A stretch of DNA of 64,000 bases from assembly GCA_951799445.1 (NCBI GenBank), contig OX637287.1, forward strand, positions 41,135,724 through 41,199,723, given 5' to 3'. The notes under the pieces were generated by a model. That model saw only the letters and a list, made by a program, of their open reading frames with translations, had not been told where the DNA came from and ran no database searches. Made by a program: the position numbers and the translations under genes. Of this stretch, positions 14,023-26,044 are shown one piece after another. Within the stretch, counting starts at the first letter, position 1. Every line of letters starts with the position of its first letter. Source of the DNA: Pseudisothecium myosuroides. Taxonomy: Eukaryota > Streptophyta > Bryopsida > Hypnales > Lembophyllaceae.

Positions 14023-14189
14023 AATTATTCAATAATAATGATAATTTTTTCACTGTGACCGAATCAAGATATAAAATCAACATAGAAGTGTTGATTTTTG
14101 TCCAAATCAAAATGTCTTAATCCACTGTCCAAAATAACATATATTTTTTGATTTTCTTGTTGAATCGGACACTAAATTTTCTAGTAGTG

Positions 14190-15118
14190 CAAGATGACTT
14201 AGTCTTGGAGGAAGTCATCGATGCCTGTATAATTTCATTTGCAACCGAAGACGATTAGTTTCTTGACTCAGAAGCCTCATTGCACATTACAGAAAATCCT
14301 AGATTCTTGAATCACATTAGCATTTCCAATGTTCCCCACATTAGGACTGCTAGAGGGCAAGTGATGCCCGTCGCTGGTCAAGGGACTGTAAACAACATTG
14401 GAGCAATGAATAATATATATGATGTTTTGTGCGTGCCAGGTGTGAGAACAAACCTTTTCTTTGTTAGAAAACTAATAGACAATCATTGGCTACCGCGTAC
14501 TCTTCGAATCCAAACAATGCATCATCTACGACAATGATCAACTCGACAAAATGTTTCTACATGGGATCCAGAATCCTCGCAACAATCTATACCAAATTAT
14601 CAACTTCATCAGCACTCCCACATGAGGACTACACCATGTAGAGAGCACATCATCACCCACATCAATCCTCACCAAATCAACACATTCAAAATCAATAAAC
14701 TAGCCAAGTCTCGAAGGGATCTCATTGGAGCACCAGCACCCATCACGACCTCCTAACGTTGAGATACACTAGTGGCACAAACAATTCGGATACATCCATT
14801 ACATCCATCACATAACGTCCAAGAATCTAGTGGCAGGTGCCCCATCTATACCTTTACCCAAGCATGTGTGTTCTTCATATATGCTAGCTAAATTATCCGG
14901 TGACTACATCCCCAAGAAACGCACCACATACACTCATCGCAAGCTCTGGTTAATCCATAGCGGCCTTGTGGACCTTTACCAATCGCATCCAAAAATGGAA
15001 ACTGATACATTCTCACTTTCATAGATGATTTTTCTAGAAAAAAATTGACTATATTTCTTTAGCAATAAATCTCAAACCCTTACTTGTTTTAAGGAGTTCT
15101 GAGCCCTAGTCGAAATTC
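14190..15118 (+). pseudogene. Ty1/copia protease / GAG-pre-integrase / integrase start, remnant
   Basis: Resumes the copia relic after the CACTA insertion. 14280-14537 reads HITENPRFLNHISISNVPHI then AMNNIYDVLCVPGVRTNLF, the segment after the copia protease. 14766-15024 gives WHKQFGYIHY, KNLVAG and VCSSYMLAK, the GAG-pre-integrase/integrase zinc region. About 15020-15118 encodes FIDDFSRK-like residues with frameshifts. Homology stops near 15118; reverse transcriptase and RNase H are absent, so the element is 3'-truncated. Confidence 0.82.
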
Positions 15119-16870
15119 TAGAGCTTTGTCTAGTTTTATGCAAAAAGGCATATAATAGTTAGTTGGGAGGGATTTGGTAAAAGTTCCTACCAAATCAGTG
15201 AGGAGTCTTCTTAAAACTATGGAAAGTATAAAATACCTTGCTTTTCCATATTTAGGTCTTAATTAAGTGTCTGAGAGATTAGATTAGCATTTCCGAGAGA
15301 AATGAGGATGTGAGTATTAGCTAGTCCCAATGTCTTGTCCATGTGAAACTAATCCTACAAAGTGCATGTGATAACTTAGCTAAATGTAATAGTTTATTTT
15401 TAGGTTTAGAAGAGTCTAGACCCAATTCATAGAGAATTTGAATTAGTTAATGTTAGTCTTGCAGGTAACTTTCAAATATGAACCAAAATGTAAAGTAGAC
15501 AAAAGAAGAGGTGATTGGATTATACAAAGAGGTGCTTTTAGGGTGAAAGCATGCTAAGAGGTTAACATAGGAGTCGATCATCTACGACAAACCCCGGTAT
15601 CAGAATGATTTCCCCCTCGGGTGGAAATTATAAAAGAGTTGCTAATTTTAGCCTCCTTATGCATAGTACAATTGGAGATTTGGTTTTGCCCTTAGGTTTT
15701 AGGAACTTCCTAGAGGTTGCCCAAAAATTTCAGGATTTTACAAAACTCCACAATGACTTCATGGGAAGTCAACCGCCTTTGAAACTGATGGTAAATTCAT
15801 AGAAATTACTTAGAAAGCAGTAAAATCTCACTAAAAATTAGGATAGTGTTTTGTGTGCCAAATAAGAGACATGTCAAGTTTGAAAACTTTCTGATAGTCA
15901 CAAGTACTAGAATCGGCAACGACATCAAATTTAACAAGAATTTACAACATGGCGACGAGTTGACCGATGTATTAGGAGCTTACGATGTCAAAATGTTGCA
16001 AATAAAGAGTTTTTTCTTGCTCCTACAAACCTTCTAGACAACCTTAGTTACTTAGTTTCCTTGAAAAGTGTGAATTCTACTAGTTGGAGTTTTGTCTTTT
16101 CGTTGAAATTACCGTTAGTGATTTTTACGAGCATAAACGACTTGGAGAAAGGGGGGTGGGTTTTCTGTGAACAAATTTGGATTTTTTTGAACGCAAGGAC
16201 GCAATTGATTTTCAATTTCAAGTTGTTCCCTAGAAGATAGAAAGGATCCAACAATAGGTTTGATTTTTTTAAAGTAATTAGTACTAATTCTAGTTTTTTT
16301 GCATAAAACTATAAACTAACATAAAATCGCGAAGACTATACCCGGAGTTCCAAGTGTTAACTTGAGGGCTCACAACCACTTCTTCACCTACAATTTCCAT
16401 CCATAGGAGGACAAGTGAGGGGTTAATCTACACCAGGTCAAATGAGTGGAGAATTTTCTGGCAGGGTTTTACATATAGGGCAATGGCCAAGGACGAACGG
16501 ATTGCAGAGAAAAAATGTGTCGACGAGGACGGTGGAGCCCGATCATGAGGGACATTTCTTAACGCAATCCCCAACAATAAAGACATTGCCCGACATAAAC
16601 TACTACCAAGAAATTAACAAAATAGGATGAACATTCAGGATGAAAATTGGATGTTGGATGAAAAAGTTGTAGTGCTCGATTATGCAGGCAAAACCGCATA
16701 ATTGGACATTATGACCTGATTGTGGACCAAAACCTGCCCTCAAAATGAACAGGGGAGTGGCTTACGTCTGTACGACTCTTGTTTCTTTCCAATAACAGCT
16801 GGACTATAGAATTGCAGTTCCTGAAAAACCCCATTCGTTGTTAAAAAAGAAAAAGAAAAAGGGCAGCCCC
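15119..16870. other. Unassigned AT-rich region, possibly another LTR-element fragment
   Basis: No coding sequence I can support. A TATA-like aagtataaaatacc near 15215 and the style of 15560-15640 (cgacaaaccccggtatcag) are reminiscent of retroelement leader DNA, but no matching LTR pair or coding domain is visible. 16440-16600 is somewhat GC-richer without a recognisable frame. Confidence 0.3.
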
Positions 16871-17169
16871 ATTCGTTAAAATGGACGTACTGCGTTCACT
16901 GAAACCGACGAACTCCGTGCATTCGTCGAACTGAATGACGAGCGGTAGCGTCAGCGTCTCTCCCGGTCCCGTCTGCGGCCGTCAGCGGCCCTCATTCTTG
17001 AGCTTCAATGCTCCTTCTCTGGCTGTGTGCTCTTGCGTGGTGGCTCGGTTTCTCCTCGTTTCCCTCTCCGCATTTAAGCGTTTCTGATCACCGTCGTCCT
17101 ACAAATCTCGTTCTCTGAGATAGGAAAGAGAAAGCTAAAGCCAAAGAGATTTTCTTAGGTTTGATCACC
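16871..17169 (+). promoter_or_regulatory. Promoter/5' UTR region of the two-RRM gene
   Basis: Base composition rises sharply (gtccgtctgcggccgtcagc near 16966) compared with the AT-rich DNA on the left, as expected for a plant promoter-proximal CpG-containing stretch. No clear TATA box. The coding start follows at 17170. Confidence 0.5.
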
Positions 17170-19862
17170 ATGCAGGCTTTGGTGCGGTTGGCGAGGAGGA
17201 CCAGCCTGTTGCAGGCACGTCCGAGTTTCCACCAACAAGGGATCTTCACACGGGCTTCGTCTGCGCAGAGCGAACAAGGAGGCGCAGACACTGTCGATGG
17301 AGCAAATGCGCAGGCCCCGCAAGGAGCGCAAGAAGGAGAGAGCAGCGTTGTCAGCGAAGTCCCTCCGTTCCGTGTCCCTGGGTTCACTGGAGTGGCTCCG
17401 GCTGCCGGAAAGGCATTACCTTCCAGTATAGCTTGTCTAAACTTTCAATCCGTTCTTCTGGTGGAAACGCCTTTTAGTTCTCTTCGGGACATTCTGCAAC
17501 ATTTCACGATTGGGACGCTGCGATCATCGCGCAGTTTGATTTAGGGTTAATATAAAAATGGTGAATCTTTCTGTTTTCAGTAAAGCGGTGTTCGATGAAT
17601 ATATTGGGGCGAGGATTAGGGTCTCGAATTTTGGTTCCGGGTTTAAGGTTTCAGGGTTTTAGGGTTGAAGAGGAGCAGCTCACATACGTGACGGACGGGT
17701 GTTTCTAGCAGTTGCTGTAGTGTAATTATCCTTAATTTCTCTTCCGGACATTATGAAGGTTTCGATCATCGCACATTTCACCATTGGGAAGGGTTTAAGG
17801 TTTCAGGGTTTTAGGGTTAGCATGAAGATGTAGGATCTGTTTGTTTTCAGTGGAGTGGTTTTTGCTGGACGTGTAGGGGCGATGATCAGAGTTTGCATTC
17901 AGGGTTCGAGGTTTCTGGGTTTTAGGGTTAAGAGCGAATCAGCGTTCATGCATGATGATTGAAGGATTCTGTTGAGATGTTAATTCAGGAATCGCAATGC
18001 GTGACCTCGTAGATGTTTACATCGTGACCATGTTTTGCTTTCGTGGACAGACAAAATATATGCACGCTTGTCAAATTGTCCCAAGTATGCGTTCAAATCC
18101 GACATTCTTGCGTACTTTGAAGGTTGCAACTTACAACCTGACCAGGTGGTGACGATCTACGACGAGAAGTACCGCCAGAGATTTATGTGAGCTTTTGCAA
18201 TGTTCCTACTAATCTTCTATGTAATCTGGATCTTTGGCTGTTCGATCGTGAGTTGGCGGTGATGGTTATTTAACCGCTTCGTACCAAAGCAATAGTCCAT
18301 TGTACTACCTTTCAAAACATGTTTCAATTGTTCAAAATGTAGGGTGTCGTTCATTTGGCCCATTCCTGAAAGCTTCTTAAATGATTCATTTAAACTTAGG
18401 TAGATATGGAAGTGGTCGCTTTTGGCCATTTTAGAGTTCAAATTGTATTGGGAGTGTTTTCATTTTCCTTTACTAAAGTTTCAAAGAATATACAGCAGCG
18501 ACAAGACCTTGAGCCTTTCAAGGATGTGGTAGTGACAGAGGTTTGGAGGTTGAGTTGTATGTGACGAAATACTTTTTTGTTCCCTACAGACAACTGGAGT
18601 TTGACAATCTGGAGGGTTTCCGGCAAGCCCAACGAGCTATCGTACGGCAGGGTCGCTTAGGTGGCCGGTATTTGAAGCTAGACATGGTATTTGAAGCCCA
18701 TTTTGCATTCTGAATGGTGCATTCAATTTTATGCCATGACAGTTCCATCCTGATCCAGTGAGATTAAGTTGAGATGATTTAATTGAATTGTCATGACGAC
18801 AGTTGTTTGGAATTTTTGCCAGGAATCGAAGAGGGCCGACGAAGATGATATTCACAATATTGTCAAGGCTTTCCGGGGACAATCTGTAAGCTTCTATTTC
18901 TCATCATGTGCGTCAAGTACCAATGTGTATAAGGTGCAACATGTATATACTACGAAGTAATCATGGTATTGTGGAAATCATGCCTGACCACGGTTTAATT
19001 TTCTTCGTAACTCCTAAGTGCCCAATGGCGAAAAGTGGTCTCTCCCAAATCCGGAGGAGTTGATTTCCTTTATTATGGAAAGTAACAAAATATTCCGACA
19101 GAAAAGTGGTCTCTCCCAAGTCCGGAGGAGTTGATTTCCTTTATTATGGAAAGTAACAAAATGTTCCGACAGAAAGAAGAAATTGTATCCTACATTAGAA
19201 TACGTTTTGAAAGTTTCTATAGTTGACTATTATCTTATGACGTGGACTTTCAATTTTAGGGGACAACTCTAACTTGTAACAAAGGTATATTTATGGAGTT
19301 TGGTTACCTATTAAATTTTGTCCACGAAGGTTTTCTTAGTCTCGTAATGATTGAAAAATTAAGTTCTCTGATCAATTTTCGGTTCTATTGGTTGGGAATA
19401 TTCGTCCCAATTGCGCAGCACTAACGAACCGCCTGTATTGGCTTTGAACAGCTGCTGCTGATGCAGGTGCCGAGTGAAGCTACCGTAGAGGATGTGGAGC
19501 GGTTTTTCCAAGGCTACAACTTGGCATCATACTCTACGAAATTTTTGAGGGTGTAAGTATTGTTAGTCACTTCTCAACTCCTCTTTACTTGAATTCAGAA
19601 TGCTTCTCTTACTTCCTCGCTGAGATTGCAGAACTTAAAAACGACCAAGAATTTATGTTCACTGTCTTATGTTCACAGGCAAAAGGACTTTCCTACTACC
19701 TACGCTGGCAGGAAGGTTACCACATATTCGAATCCCGCATCAAATTTTGAAATGCGAGCATTAGTCAAATTTTCTTCACCTCTGGAAGCTTCCCGTGCTT
19801 TACGTGCAAAGCATGGCCAATTTTGTCTTAACAAGAGCATAGATCTACGATTTGTTCAATGA
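17170..19862 (+). CDS. Two-RRM protein with predicted mitochondrial leader, six exons
   Basis: Exons 17170-17425, 18051-18186, 18590-18686, 18823-18885, 19452-19552 and 19679-19862 join with GT-AG introns and agreeing phases (1, 2, 0, 0, 2) into 278 codons. Residues 1-31 (MQALVRLARRTSLLQ...) are rich in Arg with no acidic residue, typical of a mitochondrial presequence. RRM-like domain 1 spans about 87-163 (KIYARLSN strand, FKSDILAYFEG helix, MQLEF-type strand region IQLEFDN, RYLKLDM). RRM-like domain 2 spans about 185-278 (LLLMQVPSEATVEDVERFF, then MRALVKFSSPLEASRAL, ending IDLRFVQ). RNP1/RNP2 aromatic residues are poorly conserved, so RNA binding may be atypical. I infer an organellar RNA-binding role and do not recognise a named orthologue. 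Start choice: first ATG after an in-frame TTG. It is the only gene in the palindrome spacer and single-copy here. Confidence 0.85.
17480..17930 (+). repeat. Diverged tandem duplication with telobox motifs in intron 1
   Basis: Two related units (about 17480-17665 and 17740-17930) share gttttcagt, aggggcgatgat-like and ggtttcagggttttagggtt strings. Four TTTAGGGTT motifs occur at about 17540, 17657, 17810 and 17920. On the other strand these are AACCCTAAA, the plant telobox that often lies near transcription starts. Confidence 0.6.
19031..19172 (+). repeat. 71-bp tandem duplication in intron 4
   Basis: Units 19031-19101 and 19102-19172 differ at only two positions (aaatccgg/aagtccgg and atattcc/atgttcc). 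A recent intronic duplication. Confidence 0.92.
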
Positions 19863-21054
19863 AACCAGAGTGCTCTGGTTTTGTTTGGGTCCTCAGGTAG
19901 CAGCGAAGTCAGGATTTGAGGAGTAGCTCAGTACTATTCTCATTTTATGGGAAATATCATCTTCCAACTGCAATGTAACTGCACCTAGTTGTGACCTATT
20001 TCTAAAATGTTTTGTAGGGTACAATAATCTTATGAAATTTTCTTCCTAGGCAAAGTGGTTCAGTGGAAAGTCCTTGAACTTCAAGATGCTCTTACATGCT
20101 CAAAATTGTATGGATTTTCAAACCACAAATTGTGTTGAAATTGTAATAAAGTGTATTTGACTAACATACTACAATTTCTAGAGCATTGGAGGCAAGCTCA
20201 TGGTATGAAGAAATTAGTTTGGCTTCCTAGTTCACCATAGAGATCCTTTGGAAGATAGTGAAAAATATGTTGCAACACCAAAGCAAGCCAAAGAACAACC
20301 AAGAAGTGATACAAACAATCCAAGGAGAATGGAAGCAAGTATCTCTATAATAATTCAAAGGTTCATTTCTAATATCTTGATAGAATGCAAGTTGCAATTT
20401 CAACAAAGAGTGGTAGCACTAGATGGTAGATAGTATAAAGAAGAAATCCAAATTGTTGTATGATTTTGATTTATATTTGTTATGATATTCAAGTACACTT
20501 CACTATGATTCCAATGCAATTTGCAATTTAAAAATCTATACATTTTTGAGCATGTAAATATAGTGCAATGGCCTTCTTGAGGGTTGAAATTTTTTCTAAT
20601 GGTAATGTAAGCTTATTGAGCATACTTGTGAGGTCAAAACGGAACTCGACATACATTTACTACAAGCAATACTACAATGCTCACAATCCGCAATCTAATC
20701 AACGACAACTGACTGTGGGACAAGAAAAAAAAAATAGCCAACTACGTAGAATGTGAACATCCAAAACAGGGTGTTATTGACGACACTCTTTTTGACACAT
20801 TTTTTACAATTTCTTCTTTTCCAATAGCTTCACCATGTTAATGTTTTCCAACCCAGTTGTAGCAGTGATATGAGCCGGATTCGCATTCTTGTGAGGTATT
20901 CACATACTCACTTCCGACACTTTGACAATTTTACGTCAAACTACATTCATTCAACTCAAAAACTGCACCTTCTTCTGGTAGCATTACAAGTCAAATTCCC
21001 ACATCAGATCTATGAGTTCACATGCTCATTGTCAAAATTTACATCAACAATTTT
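19863..21054. other. 3' flank and intergenic AT-rich DNA
   Basis: Follows the stop of the two-RRM gene. aataaagtgtatttgac near 20143 could serve in 3'-end formation. No other gene or repeat recognised. Confidence 0.4.
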
Positions 21055-21766
21055 ATGTCAAAACACAATTTTTTGACACGAAAACCCGCCCAATTTTGAA
21101 AGTGCCAAAAAGTGGGCCTACCATACCTGTCAGATCTAGCGGACACTTCACCGACCCATTGAAATTGAATAGCCCCCAATTCCTTTCAAAGTTCCCTAGC
21201 AACATGCTCTTCGCATTCTCATCCAACAGACCAAACACATATGCCTCCAGTTTCCCGGGCCTCAATGACATCCCGACCCCATTCTCAAGATGATTCACTA
21301 GCTGATGATTGAACTTCTACGTCAATGTCACATTTGCATACACTGCTCCGTCCGTCGGCCACCCAATCTCCCCCACCACCACATGCATATCCGGGTAGCC
21401 CACTCCCATCAACGCACTCACCCACCCATCGTAACTCGCATCGAACACATTGTAGTACATTCTAGTGCCGACAACAATCGGAGTGATGTACCCCATGAAG
21501 AAGGTGTAGTCGATGGGGAAGTTCTGAGTGAGGACGAGTGAGAGGAAAGGGTGGAGGTTGACGTTGAAAGGGGAGGAAGTGGAGTGGAGAGGGGCGGCAA
21601 TCTGGACCATGAGAAGGGCCAGGTCAGAGTGGAAGGTTACCTGGGAAGGGAGGGCGTCAGAGGAGAGAACGTCGGCGTTGCAAGGGACCACGGCTTTGAT
21701 GGCGGGGGAGAGGTTGGCGGGGACGAGAGTAGATTGGATGTTGAGGAGGGCAAGGAGGGTGACGTT
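21055..21766 (-). pseudogene. Glucan endo-1,3-beta-glucosidase (GH17) exon fragment with an in-frame stop
   Basis: On the minus strand one frame reads LLNIQSTLVPANLSPAIK, VVPCNADVLSS, NLHPFLSLVL, MYYNVFDASYDGWV, then VVVGEIGWPTDG, the GH17 signature containing the catalytic nucleophile Glu. A TAG stop at 21317-21319 follows, and the same frame resumes with NHQLVNHLENG, RPGKLEAYVFGLLDENAK and NWGLFNFNGSVKCPLDLTG. A plausible splice donor (gtatgg) follows LTG at 21126, a place where many plant GH17 genes have an exon end. The N-terminal half with the acid/base Glu is missing: upstream lies a TAA (21767-21769) and unrelated DNA. Normally a secreted or GPI-anchored callose-degrading enzyme; here almost certainly dead. 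Confidence 0.85.
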
Positions 21767-21886
21767 TTAAGAAGCGGCCATTGTAGAACTCCAAATGTGG
21801 ATTTCACAATGTGGAACCCTCAATGTGAAACTGTGGAAGGGTGGATGCGTGGTTGAGTGGCTCATTTTTGGCAAATATTATGGTTG

Positions 21887-22698
21887 ATGCGGGAATATAA
21901 TTTTTTTCACAATCGGTGCCCGGAAAGAAAAATTATGACCAAATAAGCTCAAATGAGGGGACGGCGGGCAGCCCGGGCAGCCAAAAAAAATGGACAAAAA
22001 TTTGAATTTTTTTTCTTAATATTTTTTTCTCATAGATTATATTTTTGTCTATTTGGAAAGCTTTGATTAATTGCATTTGGATATGTTATGAGAAAGTTAT
22101 GGACATTCTTGTTTATCAGGCAATTAGAGCATCTTCTTGAAAAAAATAACTTGTAGGATTCATTTCTGAATGCAATTTTTCAAATTTTTCAATTTTTTTT
22201 TTGCATGGTCTGATTTACTTGTTAGAACAATCTCACCATTGGGATTAGTGCATTTTAATTCCATTTAAAATATATTAATATTTTAGATTTTCCTTCTATC
22301 TCATACATTCTTCTACTTAACAATTTTTTTAAGAATGATAATTAAGTTTTTTTGAAATTTTTTTCCCCTAGACTCTCAATTCAATTCTCCACTGTAAAGA
22401 TTTTAAGCTCAAAACTTTGTAGTGCAAAAATTTTAACTTAAAAATGTTCAAACTCAAAAAATCTAGTCCCACAATGTGCTGAAAAACTTGTTTTTTCTAC
22501 TTTAAACGCAGATATCTTGCAATCTGTGTGGTCAAAAATTCTGAAATTTTTTCCACACACTCTCAAAATAGTAAGGTGTAAGATCCTGCGGTTAGATTTG
22601 AAAAAAAAAAAACAATTTTCAATTTTTTTTACTCTTTGCTATAGATATGGCAGTTTTGAGTGTTTTTTGGCAAAAAAAAGGCCTTGGTCCTTTAGGGG
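21887..22698 (-). mobile_element. TTAA element, type 1, truncated at its GTCCCC-side end
   Basis: Ends in ggtcctttagggg against TTAA 22699-22702. The other end, about 110 bp, is missing. It keeps the GC core gcccgggc at 21971-21978. A 20-bp inverted pair (21845-21864 and 22764-22783, core ggttgagtggctca) flanks it. Confidence 0.75.
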
Positions 22699-22702
22699 TT
22701 AA

Positions 22703-25700
22703 GTGACCTATAGATCAATTTAAAAATGAGTTGTTTGCAGTTTTCAAGAGTGTGACAAGAAATTGAGCCACTCAACCATGCATTTGCCCGGAACTCAGAA
22801 TGTAGAAGTCAAAAATGTAGAATTCAAAATGTAGAACTCAAGAAGGCTCGTTCTAACTACTAAGCGCCTGAACAGAATCAAGGAAGAATTCAAAAGATGG
22901 AATGGAAGTCAATTTAGTGCTCTTGGTTTGAATGGTTTCTTGAGGAAAATTGGTTCATGCATGCGGGCACTTCCATTAGGCTTCACAAGTGTAGACCAAA
23001 TTCATTTCTAAATTTTGCAGTAGTTGGAAAACTAATGTAAAGTCTCCTTCACTCGAGTATTTACCATATTGTTAAGAAGAGGTTCCACTCACCATATAGA
23101 TGAGCTTTGAACCTTTTGCTACAACAATCTAGAACCTCGCACCATCTTCAATCTTGCACATTCGTGTTGGATTAAACTAAAAATCAACTGCAGAAAACTA
23201 AATGTCTATAAATTAAGTATTTCAAACTTAGTACAAATAAATGATCTAACATGTATGGTTAATGGAACCTCTACCTTATTTGTGATGGAAGTGACACAGT
23301 GGAATTTACAAATCATCTTACCAAAAAGTCTACCCTAACGGAAGAGAACGGGTGTAGAATTGGAGTCTCTAATTTCTAATGAACTATTCCTCAAAAAAAT
23401 GCAAAACTAAAAATTCTTATTCCTGTATATGGACAACTGCCATCAACCTAGATATCCACACTAATAGAGGAGAATGAGTATAGAACTGGAGCCTCTGATT
23501 CCTAATGAGTAATGCCATTTTGAATTCAAGAATTCAAAAGGTGGAATAGAATTCAATGATTATAGTGATCTCAGTGCACAACAATGATTTTCACTCCACT
23601 AGCTTGTTTTGTTTTGTGTCCGCAGCTAGACTCGGTGAATGAATGTAGCCTAAGGTGGACCAAAGTGGCTCCCGAATCGTGTACCGATTGAGAATCTTTG
23701 TGATAGAACTGAGACACATGAGTTTCGTAATTGATAGCAATGATTGAATATTGGTCGTGCTGTAAAAGAAGTATTCAAAAGGCTCACACTTCCAATAAAC
23801 AGACAAATTTACGCTCTCTAAACACCTCCTTTAACAAAAAGATTGGATGTAGAACTTAAGCTTTTATTTTTCAATCCACCCACACTTTGAATGGGATGCA
23901 TTGGATAGGGTGCATCGCCTTGAACCCACATCTCTCACGCTCTTAGTAAATGAAGGTATCCATGCTATTTAAACATCTACAAAAATGAGGAATTGGGAAT
24001 CTAGATTGCAATCATCTCTATTAGAGACAATATTCGAAAGTTTTCCAATATGACATATTTTAGAATACACCGCAAGTAACAAGCCAAGGATGGAGGTATT
24101 CAAATGCATTCAAATGTTTTCCAATGGAACAATATGACATATTTTAGGATACATCGCAAGTGACAGGCCAAGGATGGAGGACGGAGCCTGACACACAAGG
24201 GCAATAATAATATATGTCTACCCAAAGGCTAAGGCTTCCCTCTTCAATAATCCAAGACTGATATTGCTTCTATGTTCCATTGGTCATGCATAGTGTTAAC
24301 ATTTATTATAATGCATTCCCTTGTGACATAGGCATGGTGCCAAAATTCAAGTTTAAACACTATTGCAAGAAGCCTTAGGAGTCTCATAGCTAGTTACAAG
24401 TAAAGTAGGAAGTTTGACGACTCCAAAAATTATCATCAAAACACTAGTTGAAAGGGAGTAGGAGTGTAGGAGCAAGAAGAATTAAAAGAATTAGAACTCA
24501 AAATTAGGATGTATACATGAAGTAGAGAAGGAGAAGATCAAGAGAAATCTCAAGAGATATCAATTAGCCATAGAGAAGTTAAATTGACAATAATTGACTT
24601 TTAGACAAGGGAGAGGAGTTAGCATTATTTAAATTTTGTCTTTGGAATTTGAATTATTGTTTTCTTTTGCAAAGTTAACTAGTGGACTTCAATAGTTGAA
24701 AATAAAAGAAATAGAAGCTAGAAGAGAAAGATGAAATAGGAAGGAAAAAGAAGGAAATCAAAAGGAAGGATAATAGAAGAAACTTAGAAGGAGAAGTAGG
24801 AACTAGGAAGTAGAGTTGGTTTTAATTTCCACATTTTGTATTAAAAACATCAAAACATTAAACAATGAGCAATTGACTAAGAAAGGATAAGATGAAGAAG
24901 AATGGGGGCGCTAAAGGCATCTTTGAACACCTCTTGGATGAGATTCACTCTGAGATAAGTGCCTAATTCAACCATTTCCTTCTAAGTCTTTGGATTAAGA
25001 ATCTAAAAACATAGCCAAAGTAATAATTTAGATTCAGACTTTTTGAGAAAGCTATTGTTTTAATTTTAGTTTCAGATCCTTGTAGAGGACTTTTAGAGCT
25101 TTCCAAAAACATATCACTTAGAAAATAGATTTAAAATGAAATAGATTTTAACGGATGAAGTTTGGGAATAAGAATGAATGAGAATGAGTGAAAATCATCC
25201 AAAGAAGATAAGAATGAAAACTTAGAATCTTATATAAATCCAAAGTCTAAAAGTTCAAGTAGAAGTTAATTTCAAGTTATAAATTAGAAGGAATTAGCAA
25301 ATGAAGTTTTAAAATACTGACTAGCGATCAAACTTCATCCACTCATAGCTTTTACTAAAAAAAAGTTTAAATTTTAAGTGCCTTAGCATTCTAGATAGGC
25401 AATTTTAGGCCCTAAAAGGAATAAATTCTAAAATTCTAAAAATAATAAATTGACCAAAAAAATCTAGTTAGAACCTTAAGAATTAGATAGATAGCAATTT
25501 AAAATCTTTTGAAGACATCCAAATTATATATTTAGAATTTTGAATCATCTAGAATAAGTTTAGAAGATTTTACATTGAGTTTATCTTTAAAAAATCAAGT
25601 TAAACTCAAAAAAATAATAAAGGATGAAATTTAGGGATGAGATCGAATGAAAGTAAGGAGTTTTAATTCAGTCTAAGTCAAACTTGAAACATAAAAAATA

Positions 25701-25855
25701 GAGTTAATCTTGAATTCATATTAAAAATTAGAAGGCAATTTGATCACAAGTTAAGAGAAATCTATTGATGAAGTTTAAACTACCTCTTCCAAAACCAAAC
25801 TTCATCCGGTTATAACTTCTTTTAGGAAACTTCAAATGGATGAATTTTTTCATTT
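22703..25855. other. Long AT-rich intergenic region with a short duplication
   Basis: No gene recognised. At 24045-24185 a segment (atgacatattttagaatac then gccaaggatggagg) is duplicated with a 70-80 bp period and point differences. Polypurine-rich stretches occur at 24470-24800. Confidence 0.4.
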
Positions 25856-26044
25856 AACTACAAGAGAAAGGGGTGTTTTAAGTAGTGTCCTAGACATCAC
25901 GTCTTTTAAGTAACGTCTTTTAAGTAAGTTTTTAAGTAACATTTTACTAAAAAGATTGTCTTTTTAATAAAATTTTACTTAAAAACTTACTTAAAAGACG
26001 TGATGTCTAGGACACTACTTAAAACACCCCTTTCTCTTGTAGTG
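25856..26044. mobile_element. CACTA-type miniature foldback element (older copy)
   Basis: A near-perfect palindrome. The right end gives CACTACAAGAGAAAGGGGTG; the left end has A for the first base. It holds stepwise repeats of gtcttttaagtaa. Same family as 49749-49951. Flanking bases do not show a clear 3-bp duplication here. Confidence 0.8.

Larger units (their letters stand above)
12062..14189. mobile_element. Non-autonomous CACTA (En/Spm-type) element inside the copia relic
   Basis: 2128 bp with terminal inverted repeats CACTACTAGAAAA / TTTTCTAGTAGTG and a perfect 3-bp target duplication CAA (12059-12061 and 14190-14192), the diagnostic CACTA signature. Subterminal copies of gttgattygg-like motifs occur at 12107-12240 and in the last 150 bp, as expected for transposase-binding repeats. 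It has no transposase frame; the interior is filled by two long foldbacks and an ACGTGGC cluster. Confidence 0.88.

Noticed and set aside
15119..16870. A second LTR retrotransposon
   Set aside because: Only suggestive TATA-like and leader-like strings; no LTR pair, primer site or coding domain found.
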